Shown here piece after piece: positions 1 through 6,186 of a stretch of DNA of 12,611 nucleotides. Under the pieces are notes generated by a model that worked only from the letters and a program-made list of their open reading frames with translations, did not search any database and was not told the origin of the DNA. Positions within the stretch are counted from its first letter, which is position 1. The number at the start of each line of letters is the position of its first letter. Origin of the DNA: Chloroflexota bacterium (GTDB lineage: Bacteria; Chloroflexota; UBA6077; JACCZL01); contig JACCZL010000277.1 of the NCBI GenBank assembly GCA_013695975.1, forward strand, positions 1-12,611. The letters are read 5' to 3'. A program made the translations under genes and the position numbers.

Positions 1-154
1 GGCGACCCAGCTCCTCGGCCGCCGCTTCGAGCGCGGCCGCGCCACGTGCCGTGAGGATCAGCCGAGCCCCGCGCGCCGCGTACAGTCGCGCGATCTCGAG
101 TCCCAGCCCGCGCGACGCGCCGGTGATCAGCGCAACCCTTCTTTGTAGCTTCAT
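1..154 (-). CDS. Short-chain dehydrogenase/reductase, N-terminal fragment (runs off the window)
   Basis: Only the first 51 codons are present; the gene continues beyond position 1. The reverse strand begins MKLQRRVALITGASRGLGLE. This is the first beta strand and the glycine-rich TGxxxGxG dinucleotide-binding loop (TGASRGLG, residues about 12-19) of a classical SDR. A second Rossmann strand follows (ARLILTAR, about 34-41), so an NAD(P)-dependent oxidoreductase is clear. The ATG at 154 is preceded by CTGGAGGAAT, a good ribosome-binding site. Substrate cannot be told because the catalytic YxxxK half lies outside the window. It is on the same strand as the rhodanese upstream, but a 281-bp gap holding a repeat element argues for separate transcription. 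Confidence 0.88.
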   Translation of the reverse strand, partial: MKLQRRVALITGASRGLGLEIARLYAARGARLILTARGAAALEAAAEELGR

Positions 155-435
155 CGTTCGATTCCTCCAGGGCGGCGCACCAGTCGGCGCGCCAGATATC
201 AGATCACAGCCCTGGTCAAAGTGTGCTGCGATCCGACCCGTGGCGGAATCGGTCGGGAGGGCAGGCGCCGCCCTGTCCGAAAGGGCAGGTGCCAGACAGT
301 ACAAGGAGGGGGCAGTCCTCGGACCGCCCCCCAGACAGGTTCGGCTAGCGATCCGTAGGGGCGGGGTCTCCCCGCCCTTCTCGCCATCCGAGAGGATGAG
401 GACACCCTGCCCCTACGCTTCGGTCGTCGCCGAGG
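155..435. other. Intergenic region between rhodanese and SDR genes
   Basis: No convincing gene lies here. It contains an inverted-repeat element at 354-417. It also holds a short direct repeat, AGGGCAGG(C/T)GCC at 258-269 and 282-293 (24-bp spacing), and CCAGACAG twice (292-299 and 331-338). A weak GCCCT/AGGGC stem at 270-286 lacks a T-tract. I could not place a well-spaced promoter for the SDR gene. Confidence 0.5.
354..417. repeat. Inverted-repeat element, GTAGGGGC family, copy 1
   Basis: Outer arms are CGTAGGGGC (354-362) and GCCCCTACG (409-417). Pairing continues inward imperfectly, with about 15 of 17 positions matching between GTAGGGGCGGGGTCTCC and the reverse complement of the right end. 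The element is about 64 bp and lies between two genes. Its outer termini match copies at 1661-1729 and 11581-11650 while the inner arms differ, so the family is defined by its ends. It could be a REP/MITE-like element or a hairpin that protects or terminates transcripts. Confidence 0.75.
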
Positions 436-783
436 TTAGCGCGCCGGCATGGGCGCCCCGCGCTCGACGGGGAGGCCCGCCTCGATCCAGTCCTGCTTGC
501 CGTCGTCGTAATCGAGCACGTCAGTGTAGCCGAGCGACGCCAGGCGTCGGGCAGCGATACCGGAGTTCTGGCACGGGGCGTTGGCGCAGTAGACGACGAT
601 CTGGGCGGACTTGTTCGGCAGCAGGCTCGGAGCAAGCTCGTCGACCCGATCGTGCGGGATGTTGATGGCCCCGGGCAGGTGGGCGTCCTCGTAGTACATC
701 GGCGGCAGCGCTTCGACGAGGACGATGTCCTCGCCCCGCTCGAGCTTGGCCTCGAGCGCGTCTCGAGTGATCTTCGTAACCAT
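436..783 (-). CDS. Single-domain rhodanese-like protein
   Basis: This is a 115-residue cytoplasmic protein with one rhodanese domain, a fold that carries sulfur on a catalytic cysteine as a persulfide. The landmarks are VLVEALPP (about 21-28), the HLPGAINIP segment (about 35-43) and the active-site loop YCANAPCQNS (65-74). Cys66 is the expected catalytic residue and Cys71 is a second cysteine in the loop. The C-terminal part, YTDVLDYDDGKQDWIEAGLPVE, is also typical. I chose the ATG at 783 rather than one 11 codons upstream because AGGAGG sits about 8 bases before it. It is transcribed away from marR and may share that control region. Substrate is unknown; sulfur relay, cyanide or thiol detoxification are all possible. 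Confidence 0.88.
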   Translation of the reverse strand: MVTKITRDALEAKLERGEDIVLVEALPPMYYEDAHLPGAINIPHDRVDELAPSLLPNKSAQIVVYCANAPCQNSGIAARRLASLGYTDVLDYDDGKQDWIEAGLPVERGAPMPAR

Positions 784-975
784 AGTCTGGTCCTCCTGAA
801 TATCGTGTCGGTCCACCGATTCATTCCCGCGATCCGACGGCCGCGGCGCTAGACTGCTCTGGCGGCAAGACCTCCTTTCCAGCTTGAGCTGATCGTCGAC
901 GCGCCGCCGAGACGACCGTCGGTCAAGAGCCTCGACCCGTCCCTGGCCTCATCTCTCGCTAGTTGCTCCAACACC

Positions 976-991
976 AGTTGCATACGCAACT
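976..991. promoter_or_regulatory. MarR-type operator 1
   Basis: AGTTGCATACGCAACT is a 16-bp palindrome with AGTTGC/GCAACT arms around a 4-bp centre, the size and form of MarR-family operators. It overlaps the predicted start of the minus-strand (rhodanese) transcript. A further AGTTGC half-site lies at 961-966. Binding by the adjacent regulator is inferred. Confidence 0.75.
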
Positions 992-1013
992 ATGATGAGT
1001 CTAGCACGTTCTC

Positions 1014-1027
1014 GTTGCGCATGCAAC
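1014..1027. promoter_or_regulatory. MarR-type operator 2
   Basis: GTTGCGCATGCAAC repeats the arms of operator 1 (GTTGC-N4-GCAAC). Its centre is 37 bp from the centre of operator 1. It contains the -35 hexamers of both candidate divergent promoters, so a bound dimer would block both genes. It also contains the in-frame TTG (1015) and ATG (1021) that a gene finder might wrongly take as the marR start. Confidence 0.75.
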
Positions 1028-1050
1028 TACTTCCACGCTATACTTCCCGC

Positions 1051-1536
1051 GTGGCAACGAGGCGCACCGAGAGCGGCTCAGGCGAGACGCTCGGCCTTAC
1101 CGAGCCGAGGCTTGCCGCCTGGCGCGCCTTCCTCAACGCCCACGCCACCCTGATCGACGTCCTCGAGCGCGAGCTCGCGGCGGCCGAGTGCCTCCCACTC
1201 AGCTCCTACGACGTCCTGCTAGCCCTCGCCGAGGCCCCAGACCGGCGGCGGCGGATGCACGAGCTCGCCAGCGCCGTCGTCCTCAGCCGCAGCGGACTCA
1301 CCCGCCTGGTCGACCGCCTCGAGGCCGAGGGCCTGCTCCGCCGTGAGGCCTGCCCGACCGATCGCCGCGGCGCCTTCGCCGTACTGACCGCCGACGGCCT
1401 GGCTGCGTTACGCCGAGCCTGGCCGATCTACGCCCGTGGCATCGCCGAGCATTTCGCCCGCCACCTCGATGACGCCGAGGCCCGGACCCTCACCGAAGCC
1501 CTCGAGCGCGTCCGCGCCGCCGCTCCCACCGCGTAG
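1051..1536 (+). CDS. MarR-family winged-helix transcriptional regulator
   Basis: This protein has 161 residues from the GTG at 1051. A winged helix-turn-helix core is visible: LPLSSYDVLLALAEAP (about 48-63), then MHELASAVVLSRSGLTRLVD, whose second half is the recognition helix (about 79-90). The wing RREACPTDRRGAFAVLT (about 97-113) contains the DxR motif of the family. Flanking helices would form the dimer interface. I preferred GTG 1051 over TTG 1015 and ATG 1021 because those lie inside an operator and have no ribosome-binding site. GTG 1051 falls 7 bases after a TATACT -10 box, as in a leaderless mRNA. It probably represses itself and the divergent rhodanese. The ligand is unknown; Cys47 and Cys101 could allow redox sensing, but this is speculation. 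Confidence 0.9.
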   Translation: MATRRTESGSGETLGLTEPRLAAWRAFLNAHATLIDVLERELAAAECLPLSSYDVLLALAEAPDRRRRMHELASAVVLSRSGLTRLVDRLEAEGLLRREACPTDRRGAFAVLTADGLAALRRAWPIYARGIAEHFARHLDDAEARTLTEALERVRAAAPTA

Positions 1537-1660
1537 GGCCGGCGGCGCTCCTCTGCGACCATCTTCCCCCCGACGTGGTCGCCCGAGATCACGGCGCCGC
1601 GAGACGTCTTGGCTGGCCCACCTCGCGGACGTAGTACTCTAAAGGCCACAGGCACCCGGT

Positions 1661-1729
1661 GTAGGGGCGACCACCGGTCACCCTCACATCGCTGCGACGG
1701 ATGACGGGCGACCGACCGGTCGCCCCTAC
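1661..1729. repeat. Inverted-repeat element, GTAGGGGC family, copy 2
   Basis: GTAGGGGCGACC at 1661-1672 is matched perfectly by the reverse complement of GGTCGCCCCTAC (1718-1729). Pairing continues imperfectly inward through ACCGGTC-like sequence. The element is 69 bp and ends 28 bp before the dehydrogenase start, so it would lie in or next to its leader. Otherwise the 1537-1757 gap shows only a weak promoter-like pair. Confidence 0.8.
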
Positions 1730-1757
1730 GACGAGTCGCTCGGAGGCATGACCAGCC

Positions 1758-3365
1758 ATGACCACGCTGATCCCGCACTTCCGCAACGAGCCGGAGACCG
1801 ACTTCTCCGGCTCGGCCGCCCAGGCCGACTTTCGGGCCGCCCTTGACCGCGTCCGCGGCCAGCTCGGCCGACGCTATCCGCTCGTCATCGGTGGCCATGC
1901 AGTCAGCCACCCAGAGACCTTCGACTCGATCAACCCGGCCCACCCGGACCAGATCGTCGGGACCCACGTGACGGCCACGCCCGAAGACGTGAACGCGGCC
2001 GTCGAAGCCGCCGAGCGGGCCTTTCCCGCCTGGTCGGCGACGCCGGCCCGAGAGCGGGCCGAGCTCCTGTTCCGCGCGGCCGCGCTCATCCGCAAGCGTC
2101 GCCACGACCTGAGCGCCCTGATGGTGTACGAGGTCGGTAAGTCGTGGGCCGAGGCCGACGGCGAGAGCGCCGAGGCGGTCGACCTGATGGAGTGGTACGC
2201 TCGTCAGATGCTCCGCCTGGACGAGCCCCAGCAGCTCACCCCCCTCGCCGGCGAGGAGACCGCCTTCTTCTACGTCCCGCTCGGCGTCGGCGCGATCATC
2301 TCGCCCTGGAACTTCCCGCTCGCCTTGACGACCGGCATGATGACCGCCGCCATCGTCGCCGGCAACACCGTCGTCGTCAAGCCCGCCAGCGTCTCGGCCA
2401 CCACCGTTGCCTGGTTGGTCGACCTACTCCTGGAAGTGGGCCGCGAGCTCGGCCTGCCGGACGGTGTGATCAACTATCTGACCGGCCCCGGCGGCCGGAT
2501 CGGCGACGCCCTGGTCGACCACCCCCGTATCCGCTTCATCGCCTTTACCGGCTCCAGAGAGGTCGGCATCCGGATCAACGAGCGCGGCGCCAGGGTCCAG
2601 CCTGGTCAAGTCTGGCTCAAGCGGATCCAGCTCGAGATGGGCGGCAAAAACGGCGTCGTCGTCGACGAGACCGCCCACCTCGAGGCCGCCGCCGAGGGCA
2701 TCGTCGCCGGCGCCTTCAGCTTTCAGGGCCAGAAGTGCTCGGCCGGCTCGCGGGCCATCCTTGTCGACCAGGTCTACGAGCCGGTTCTCCAGCAGCTCGT
2801 CGAGCGAGCCAGGGCCCTCCAGGTCGGCGACACGACCGACCCCGACAACACCATCGGCCCCGTGGTCGACGCGAACGCCGAGCGCAAGATCCTCGAGTAC
2901 ATCGAGCTCGGCAAGGCTGAAGGCGAGCTGATGCTCGGCGGCGACAAGCTTGGCGACGAAGGCTACTTCATCGCCCCGACGATCTTCGCCGATGTGCGCC
3001 CCCAGGCACGGATCGCCCAGGAGGAGATCTTCGGCCCGGTCCTCTCAGTCATCCGCGCCCGCGACTTCGAGGAGGCCCTCCAGATCGCCAATGGCACCGA
3101 ATACGGTCTGACCGGCTCGCTCTACAGCCGCGACGCCCAACGGCTCGGGCGGGCCAGGCGCGAGTTTCACGTTGGCAACCTCTACTTCAACCGCAAGTCG
3201 ACCGGCGCCCTGATGGGCGTCCACCCCTTCGGCGGCTTCAACATGAGCGGCACCGACTCCAAAGCCGGCGGTCCCGACTACCTCCTCTTCTTCCTCCAGG
3301 GCAAGTCCCTCGGCAGCCGAGCGGCCCCATCGGCGCCAGGGGGGCCCGACAAGGGCGGCGAGTAG
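1758..3365 (+). CDS. pruA: L-glutamate gamma-semialdehyde dehydrogenase (1-pyrroline-5-carboxylate dehydrogenase)
   Basis: This is a 535-residue aldehyde dehydrogenase that oxidises glutamate semialdehyde to glutamate with NAD+, the last step of proline and arginine catabolism. The length and the N-terminal extension before the NINP-like strand (FDSINPAHPDQIVG, 55-68) fit the single-domain RocA/PruA branch. Catalytic features are present: the oxyanion asparagine Asn185 in SPWNFP, Lys208 in VVKPAS, the cofactor loop FTGSREVG (263-270), the general base Glu293 in LEMGGKN and the nucleophile Cys327 in GQKCSAGSR. The C-terminal GVHPFGGFNMSGTDSKAGG resembles this subfamily. GGAGG at 1742-1746 precedes the ATG by 11 bases. 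No proline dehydrogenase gene is adjacent, so the substrate assignment rests on family resemblance. The stop TAG is part of the TAGGAGC ribosome-binding site of the next, decayed frame. Confidence 0.92.
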   Translation: MTTLIPHFRNEPETDFSGSAAQADFRAALDRVRGQLGRRYPLVIGGHAVSHPETFDSINPAHPDQIVGTHVTATPEDVNAAVEAAERAFPAWSATPARERAELLFRAAALIRKRRHDLSALMVYEVGKSWAEADGESAEAVDLMEWYARQMLRLDEPQQLTPLAGEETAFFYVPLGVGAIISPWNFPLALTTGMMTAAIVAGNTVVVKPASVSATTVAWLVDLLLEVGRELGLPDGVINYLTGPGGRIGDALVDHPRIRFIAFTGSREVGIRINERGARVQPGQVWLKRIQLEMGGKNGVVVDETAHLEAAAEGIVAGAFSFQGQKCSAGSRAILVDQVYEPVLQQLVERARALQVGDTTDPDNTIGPVVDANAERKILEYIELGKAEGELMLGGDKLGDEGYFIAPTIFADVRPQARIAQEEIFGPVLSVIRARDFEEALQIANGTEYGLTGSLYSRDAQRLGRARREFHVGNLYFNRKSTGALMGVHPFGGFNMSGTDSKAGGPDYLLFFLQGKSLGSRAAPSAPGGPDKGGE

Positions 3366-3374
3366 GAGCGAATC

Positions 3375-3620
3375 GTGACAGCAGAGCTACTCCTCGCTGC
3401 CGGGCTCGTCCTGCTCCTCGACCAGGCGAGCAAGCAGCTCGTGCTCGAGCGGCTCGGCGAGCGACAGCTCTACCCTGGCGGATGGAAACCGCGGATCCGG
3501 CGGGTCGCGAATCCGAGCCTCAATCCCCGGCTGGCCCGCGGGCGACGTCCACTCCGGCTGTTGACGGGAGCTCGGCGCGAAGTCGCAACCGGCAGGGTCG
3601 ATCGATGCGCCCAGTCCTGA
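3375..3620 (+). pseudogene. Truncated lipoprotein signal peptidase (LspA)-like gene
   Basis: An 81-codon frame starts at a GTG 7 bases after TAGGAGC. Residues about 3-26, AELLLAAGLVLLLDQASKQL and onward, look like the first membrane helix of signal peptidase II with its DxxxK motif (LLDQASKQ). A short YPGGWKPRIRRVANPSLNP segment follows, then arginine-rich sequence with no further membrane helices. Signal peptidase II normally has four helices in about 150-200 residues with two catalytic aspartates; only the first helix is left here. I read it as a decayed gene with an internal deletion. Its 3' end overlaps the Lgt-like fragment by 16 bp. A real short protein is possible but unlikely. Confidence 0.55.
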
Positions 3621-3721
3621 TCCGCTGGCCCGGTGTCCGCGTCTACAGCTACCCGACCATGCTCTACCTGGGACTGGTCGTCGCCTCCGTCGCGACGATG
3701 CTGCTCGCCACGCCCAGGTAG
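3605..3721 (+). pseudogene. Fragment of prolipoprotein diacylglyceryl transferase (Lgt)-like gene
   Basis: The frame reads MRPVLIRWPGVRVYSYPTML and then YLGLVVASVATMLLATPR before a TAG. The opening resembles the start of Lgt, the membrane enzyme that adds diacylglycerol to lipoprotein cysteines: a short beta-like stretch, VYSYxxML, then the first membrane helix. About 38 residues remain of a usual 250-300, and the HGG and arginine motifs of the active site are absent. The stop is followed directly by GGAGC, and TAGGAGC reproduces the junction used upstream. This suggests the TAG is the original end of the gene and the middle was lost. Confidence 0.5.
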
Positions 3722-3731
3722 GAGCACCGTC

Positions 3732-4316
3732 ATCCGAGCTCGGACCGCCGCCGACCAGCCTTCGCGATGGGAGCGTCTGCTGGCCCTGCTGGAGGTCACA
3801 CGCCCGAGCACCAGCGTAGCGGCCGGCTTGCTCGCCCTGCTGGGCCCGCGGCTGAGCGGCGCCGGCGGCGCGTAGCCGCCGGCGGCAGTCGTCGGGCTCG
3901 CCGCTGGCTGGACCCTTCTGGCCCAGGCCGTCTTCGCCGTCAACGACTACTTCGACGCCCCGATCGACGCCACGGCTCAGCCGTCGCGGCCGATCCCGTC
4001 GGGGCGACTCCAGCCCCGCGACGCCCTCCACGTCGGCCTGGCGCTCGGCCACACCCCGGCCTACCGCCTGTCGGCCACGAGCTGGCTCGGATTCGCAGTG
4101 ACGTCCTACCTGCCCGCCATCACCCCGGGGGAGCTACGGACACCGCTCTACGTCGTGCTCGCGTCAGGCTTGAACCTGGTCATCCTGGGCGTGGCGCCCG
4201 CCCTGGTCCAGGAGCGTAGCGACCTGCTCGCCCGCCTCCAGTGGATCACCAAGCTCGTCCTCGTCGCCTTCATCCTGGCCATCCTGGCCGTGCTCTGGAC
4301 GCCTGCTCTGCTGTGA
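3732..4316 (+). pseudogene. Broken UbiA-family prenyltransferase gene
   Basis: One frame runs from about 3732 to the TGA at 4314-4316, interrupted by an in-frame TAG at 3873-3875. Before the stop it reads LLALLEVTRPSTSVAAGLLA, the typical first helix of UbiA enzymes. After the stop, 3942-4007 encodes NDYFDAPIDATAQPSRPIPS followed by GR, the hallmark first aspartate-rich motif (DxxxD) plus PxRPIPSGR. UbiA enzymes join prenyl chains to aromatic or other acceptors in the membrane. The second aspartate motif and the central helices are missing. The remainder (YLPAITPGELRTPLYVVLAS and onward) looks like the C-terminal helices. The expected start after AGGAG (3720-3724) is ATC, perhaps a mutated ATG. 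Three independent defects make a pseudogene likely; sequencing error could explain single changes but not the missing middle. Confidence 0.75.
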
Positions 4317-4434
4317 CCTTCGCCGGCGCTGTGACGGACCGTCCACGAGACCTGTACCACGATCTCCGACCTCGACGGGTGCGGCTGGCATCGTCCGTGC
4401 AACAATGCTCCCGACACGGAGTGAGGGAGCAGGC

Positions 4435-5418
4435 ATGCTGACGGTCCTGGCGCGGGCGGGGGACAATCGCTTCGAGCGCTGCCCCCCCGAGGAGCTGCCG
4501 CGATTGCTCGCCACCCCCGAATCCTTCGTCTGGGTCGACCTCGAGGCGGCCGAGCCGGATGAGGTTGCCGTCCTCGCGGACGTCTTCAACTTCCACCCCC
4601 TGACGATCGACGACTGCCTCAACCAGTACGTCGATCCACCCAAAGCGGACGACTACGGCGACTACCTGTTCCTGGTCGTCCAGGGCATCGCCTTCTCCCC
4701 CGAGACGGTCCTCCAGGCCGAGTCGGTGGAGACGACTGAGCTGAACATCTACCTCGGACGGTCCTACGTCGTCAGCTTCCACCAGCGGCCGCTCCCGTCG
4801 GTATCCGAGACGCGCGGCCGCTGCGAGCGCTCGGCGCCGCTGCCAGCCCGCGGCCCGGACTGGCTCACCCATGCCCTGCTCGACACCCTGGTCGATCAGC
4901 TCCTGCCGGCGGTCGAGGCGATGGACGAGCGGATCGCCGAGCTCCAGGACGAGGCGATCGAGTCTCCCGATCGCGCCTTGATGGAGCGCCTGGTCGGGCT
5001 CAAGCGCTGCACCCTCCGCCTCCGCCGCCTGATGGCTCCTCAGCGCGACGTCATCAACCGCATGGCCCGCGGCGACTTTCCAGCCTTGGTCAGCCAGGAA
5101 ATCCACATCCACTTCCGCGACATCTACGACCACCTGGTCCGCCTCGAGTCGATGGTCGAGGGGCTGCGCGACCTGAACGACGGCGCCATCTCCACCTACC
5201 TGGCCACCGTCAACAACCGCCTGACCGAGATCACCAAGGCCCTGAGCGTCGCCGGCACCGTGTTCCTGCCCCTGACCCTGGTAGCCAGCATCTTCGGGAC
5301 CAACTTCTCGCCGACCTACGAGGCGTGGGGCTGGGCCGGCTTCCTGGGGATGTGCGCCTTCATGCTGCTGATCATGGTCGGCCTGGCAGCCTGGTTCCGC
5401 CACCGCGACTGGATGTAA
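4435..5418 (+). CDS. CorA-family divalent metal ion transporter
   Basis: This 327-residue protein has the CorA layout: a large N-terminal cytoplasmic alpha/beta domain (about 1-150, including FVWVDLEAAEPDEVAVLADV and HPLTIDDCLN), a long helical stalk (about 150-270) and two C-terminal membrane helices (about 272-288 and 300-320). CorA proteins form pentameric channels for Mg2+ or Co2+. The signature at the end of helix 1 is IFGTNF (GTN at 288-290) where CorA normally has GMN, and the following loop is SPTYEAW rather than an MPEL-type loop. Altered GxN triplets occur in ZntB-like relatives, so the ion may differ from Mg2+. The ATG at 4435 follows GAGGGAG by about 6 bases and is preferred over an ATG at 4405. 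No strong promoter was seen in 4317-4434. Confidence 0.9.
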   Translation: MLTVLARAGDNRFERCPPEELPRLLATPESFVWVDLEAAEPDEVAVLADVFNFHPLTIDDCLNQYVDPPKADDYGDYLFLVVQGIAFSPETVLQAESVETTELNIYLGRSYVVSFHQRPLPSVSETRGRCERSAPLPARGPDWLTHALLDTLVDQLLPAVEAMDERIAELQDEAIESPDRALMERLVGLKRCTLRLRRLMAPQRDVINRMARGDFPALVSQEIHIHFRDIYDHLVRLESMVEGLRDLNDGAISTYLATVNNRLTEITKALSVAGTVFLPLTLVASIFGTNFSPTYEAWGWAGFLGMCAFMLLIMVGLAAWFRHRDWM

Positions 5419-5427
5419 CACGAGTGG

Positions 5428-5465
5428 GTAGTGGGTAGTGGTAGTAATCGTCCACTACCCACTAC
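5428..5465. repeat. Perfect 14-bp inverted repeat (hairpin) after the CorA gene
   Basis: GTAGTGGGTAGTGG (5428-5441) and CCACTACCCACTAC (5452-5465) are perfect reverse complements around a 10-base loop, starting 9 bases after the CorA stop. The left arm also contains the tandem unit GTGGGTA/GTGGGTA. There is no T-run on either side, so a classical intrinsic terminator is uncertain. A 13-of-14 match to ATCGTCCACTACCC recurs at 11077-11090, suggesting a dispersed repeat family. Confidence 0.85.
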
Positions 5466-5479
5466 GCTGGAAAGGAATC

Positions 5480-5646
5480 CTGAGACGCGTCTGGCGCGAG
5501 AACAACCTCTGAATCGTCGTGTTCGGGTTGTTCTTCCGCTCGCCGCTGGGCCAGAACATCGCGGGCCAGCGCGAGCACAACGAAGTCCAGCGGAACCATG
5601 GTTGGCCCACTCTCGGCTACTTCGAGTATCTCGGGAGCGGCCACTT
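5480..5646 (+). pseudogene. Remnant of a DUF6766-type small membrane protein gene
   Basis: In one frame the DNA reads LRRVWRENNL, a TGA at 5510-5512, then IVVFGLFFRSPLGQNIAGQR and EHNEVQRNHGWPTLGYFEYL-GSGHF. From memory of the family, DUF6766 proteins begin with an xRENGLSIVLFxLF helix. GQxxAGxxxxNxEQxEHG, YLxxGHFWEA and FENWESEFLQM follow. This stretch matches the first two thirds and then breaks off. AAAGGA precedes a CTG where the start codon should be, and a stop replaces the serine. It is therefore a 5' fragment with a lost start, a nonsense codon and a missing 3' half. The function of the family is unknown. The fragment ends where the ribosome-binding site of the PPC gene begins. Confidence 0.6.
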
Positions 5647-5660
5647 TGAGGGAGCAGCGC

Positions 5661-6092
5661 GTGCGATTTCAACAGTTCGGCGACCGCTACATCGTCCGTC
5701 TCGAGAGCGGTGAGCGCTTGACGGAGACGCTGATCGGGTTCCTCGCGTCGGAGGAGATCGAGTTCGCGAGCCTGACCGGCTGCGGGGCGATCCGGGCGGC
5801 GACGCTCGGCTACTGGAATGCCGACACGCGCGCCTACGAATTCCGCGATTTCGAGGAGCAGCTCGAAGTGGTCAGCTTCGAGGGCAACAGCGCCCTCAAG
5901 GACGACGAGCCGTTCCTCCACATCCACGGCGTCTTCAGTCGCCGCGACTTCTCGACGCTCGGCGGGCACATCAAAGACCTGGTCGTCCACCCCACCCTCG
6001 AGGTCTCGCTCCGGACCGAAGGCGTCGAAATCCGCCGCGCCAGGGACGAAGCCAGCGGCCTCGACCTACTCGACCTCCCCGAGCGGACCTGA
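5661..6092 (+). CDS. PPC/DUF296-domain protein (PD1-like DNA-binding fold)
   Basis: This is a 143-residue single-domain protein. Residues 12-40 (VRLESGERLTETLIGFLASE and onward) and GCGAIRAATLGYWN (40-53) match the start of the PPC/DUF296 fold. The conserved histidine cluster follows as LHIHGVFSRRD (86-96), LGGHIKD (100-106) and the HPTLEVSL strand. In bacteria such proteins form trimers; they are often called DNA-binding because plant AT-hook proteins share the domain, but their bacterial role is unclear. I chose the GTG at 5661 because GAGGGAG ends 6 bases before it. An ATG at 5598 would add a sequence that belongs to the upstream remnant. Confidence 0.87.
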   Translation: MRFQQFGDRYIVRLESGERLTETLIGFLASEEIEFASLTGCGAIRAATLGYWNADTRAYEFRDFEEQLEVVSFEGNSALKDDEPFLHIHGVFSRRDFSTLGGHIKDLVVHPTLEVSLRTEGVEIRRARDEASGLDLLDLPERT

Positions 6093-6128
6093 CTCGACCA
6101 CCCCGCCCGCGGTCACTCATGCACCCGC

Positions 6129-6166
6129 ACGACAATCCGTGGGCGAGTCAGAGTATGATAAATCAT
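6129..6166 (+). promoter_or_regulatory. Promoter and palindromic operator of the toxin-antitoxin pair
   Basis: A -10 box TATGAT lies at 6154-6159, with a poor -35 candidate (ACGACA at 6129-6134, 19 bp away, or GACAAT at 6131-6136, 17 bp away). ATGATAAATCAT (6155-6166) is a palindrome with 5-bp arms overlapping the -10 box, a suitable site for a ribbon-helix-helix repressor. Transcription would start about 20 bases before the antitoxin ATG. Autoregulation is inferred from what is usual for such pairs. Confidence 0.55.
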
Positions 6167-6186
6167 CCTACCGACGGGGGACGCTG

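Larger units (their letters stand above)
784..1050. promoter_or_regulatory. Divergent rhodanese-marR control region
   Basis: This gap holds two MarR-type palindromes and two candidate promoters that diverge from the same palindrome. On the plus strand, -35 TTGCGC (1015-1020) and -10 TATACT (1039-1044) are 18 bp apart. On the minus strand, -35 TTGCAT (1026-1021) and -10 TAGACT (1003-998) are 17 bp apart. Both -35 boxes lie inside the second palindrome. The minus-strand transcript would have a leader of roughly 200 nt before the rhodanese start. These are pattern matches by eye, weakest for the -35 boxes. Confidence 0.55.

Noticed and set aside
51..665. A 204-codon plus-strand frame over the SDR and rhodanese genes
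   Set aside because: It crosses two clear minus-strand genes and their intergenic repeat, and its translation is arginine-rich and has no recognisable domain.
1015..1050. Upstream marR starts at TTG 1015 and ATG 1021
   Set aside because: Both lie inside the second operator and a candidate promoter, and have no ribosome-binding site.
1609..1637. Possible pruA promoter TTGGCT-17-TAGTAC
   Set aside because: Only about half the consensus positions match, which is not enough in DNA of this composition.
3387..4052. A 221-codon minus-strand frame over the lspA-lgt-ubiA region
   Set aside because: No family resemblance and a biased composition, whereas the plus strand shows specific LspA, Lgt and UbiA motifs.
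4270..5421. A 383-codon minus-strand frame opposite the CorA gene
   Set aside because: The plus-strand CorA gene has membrane helices and a ribosome-binding site; the minus reading is a Q/D/V-rich shadow.
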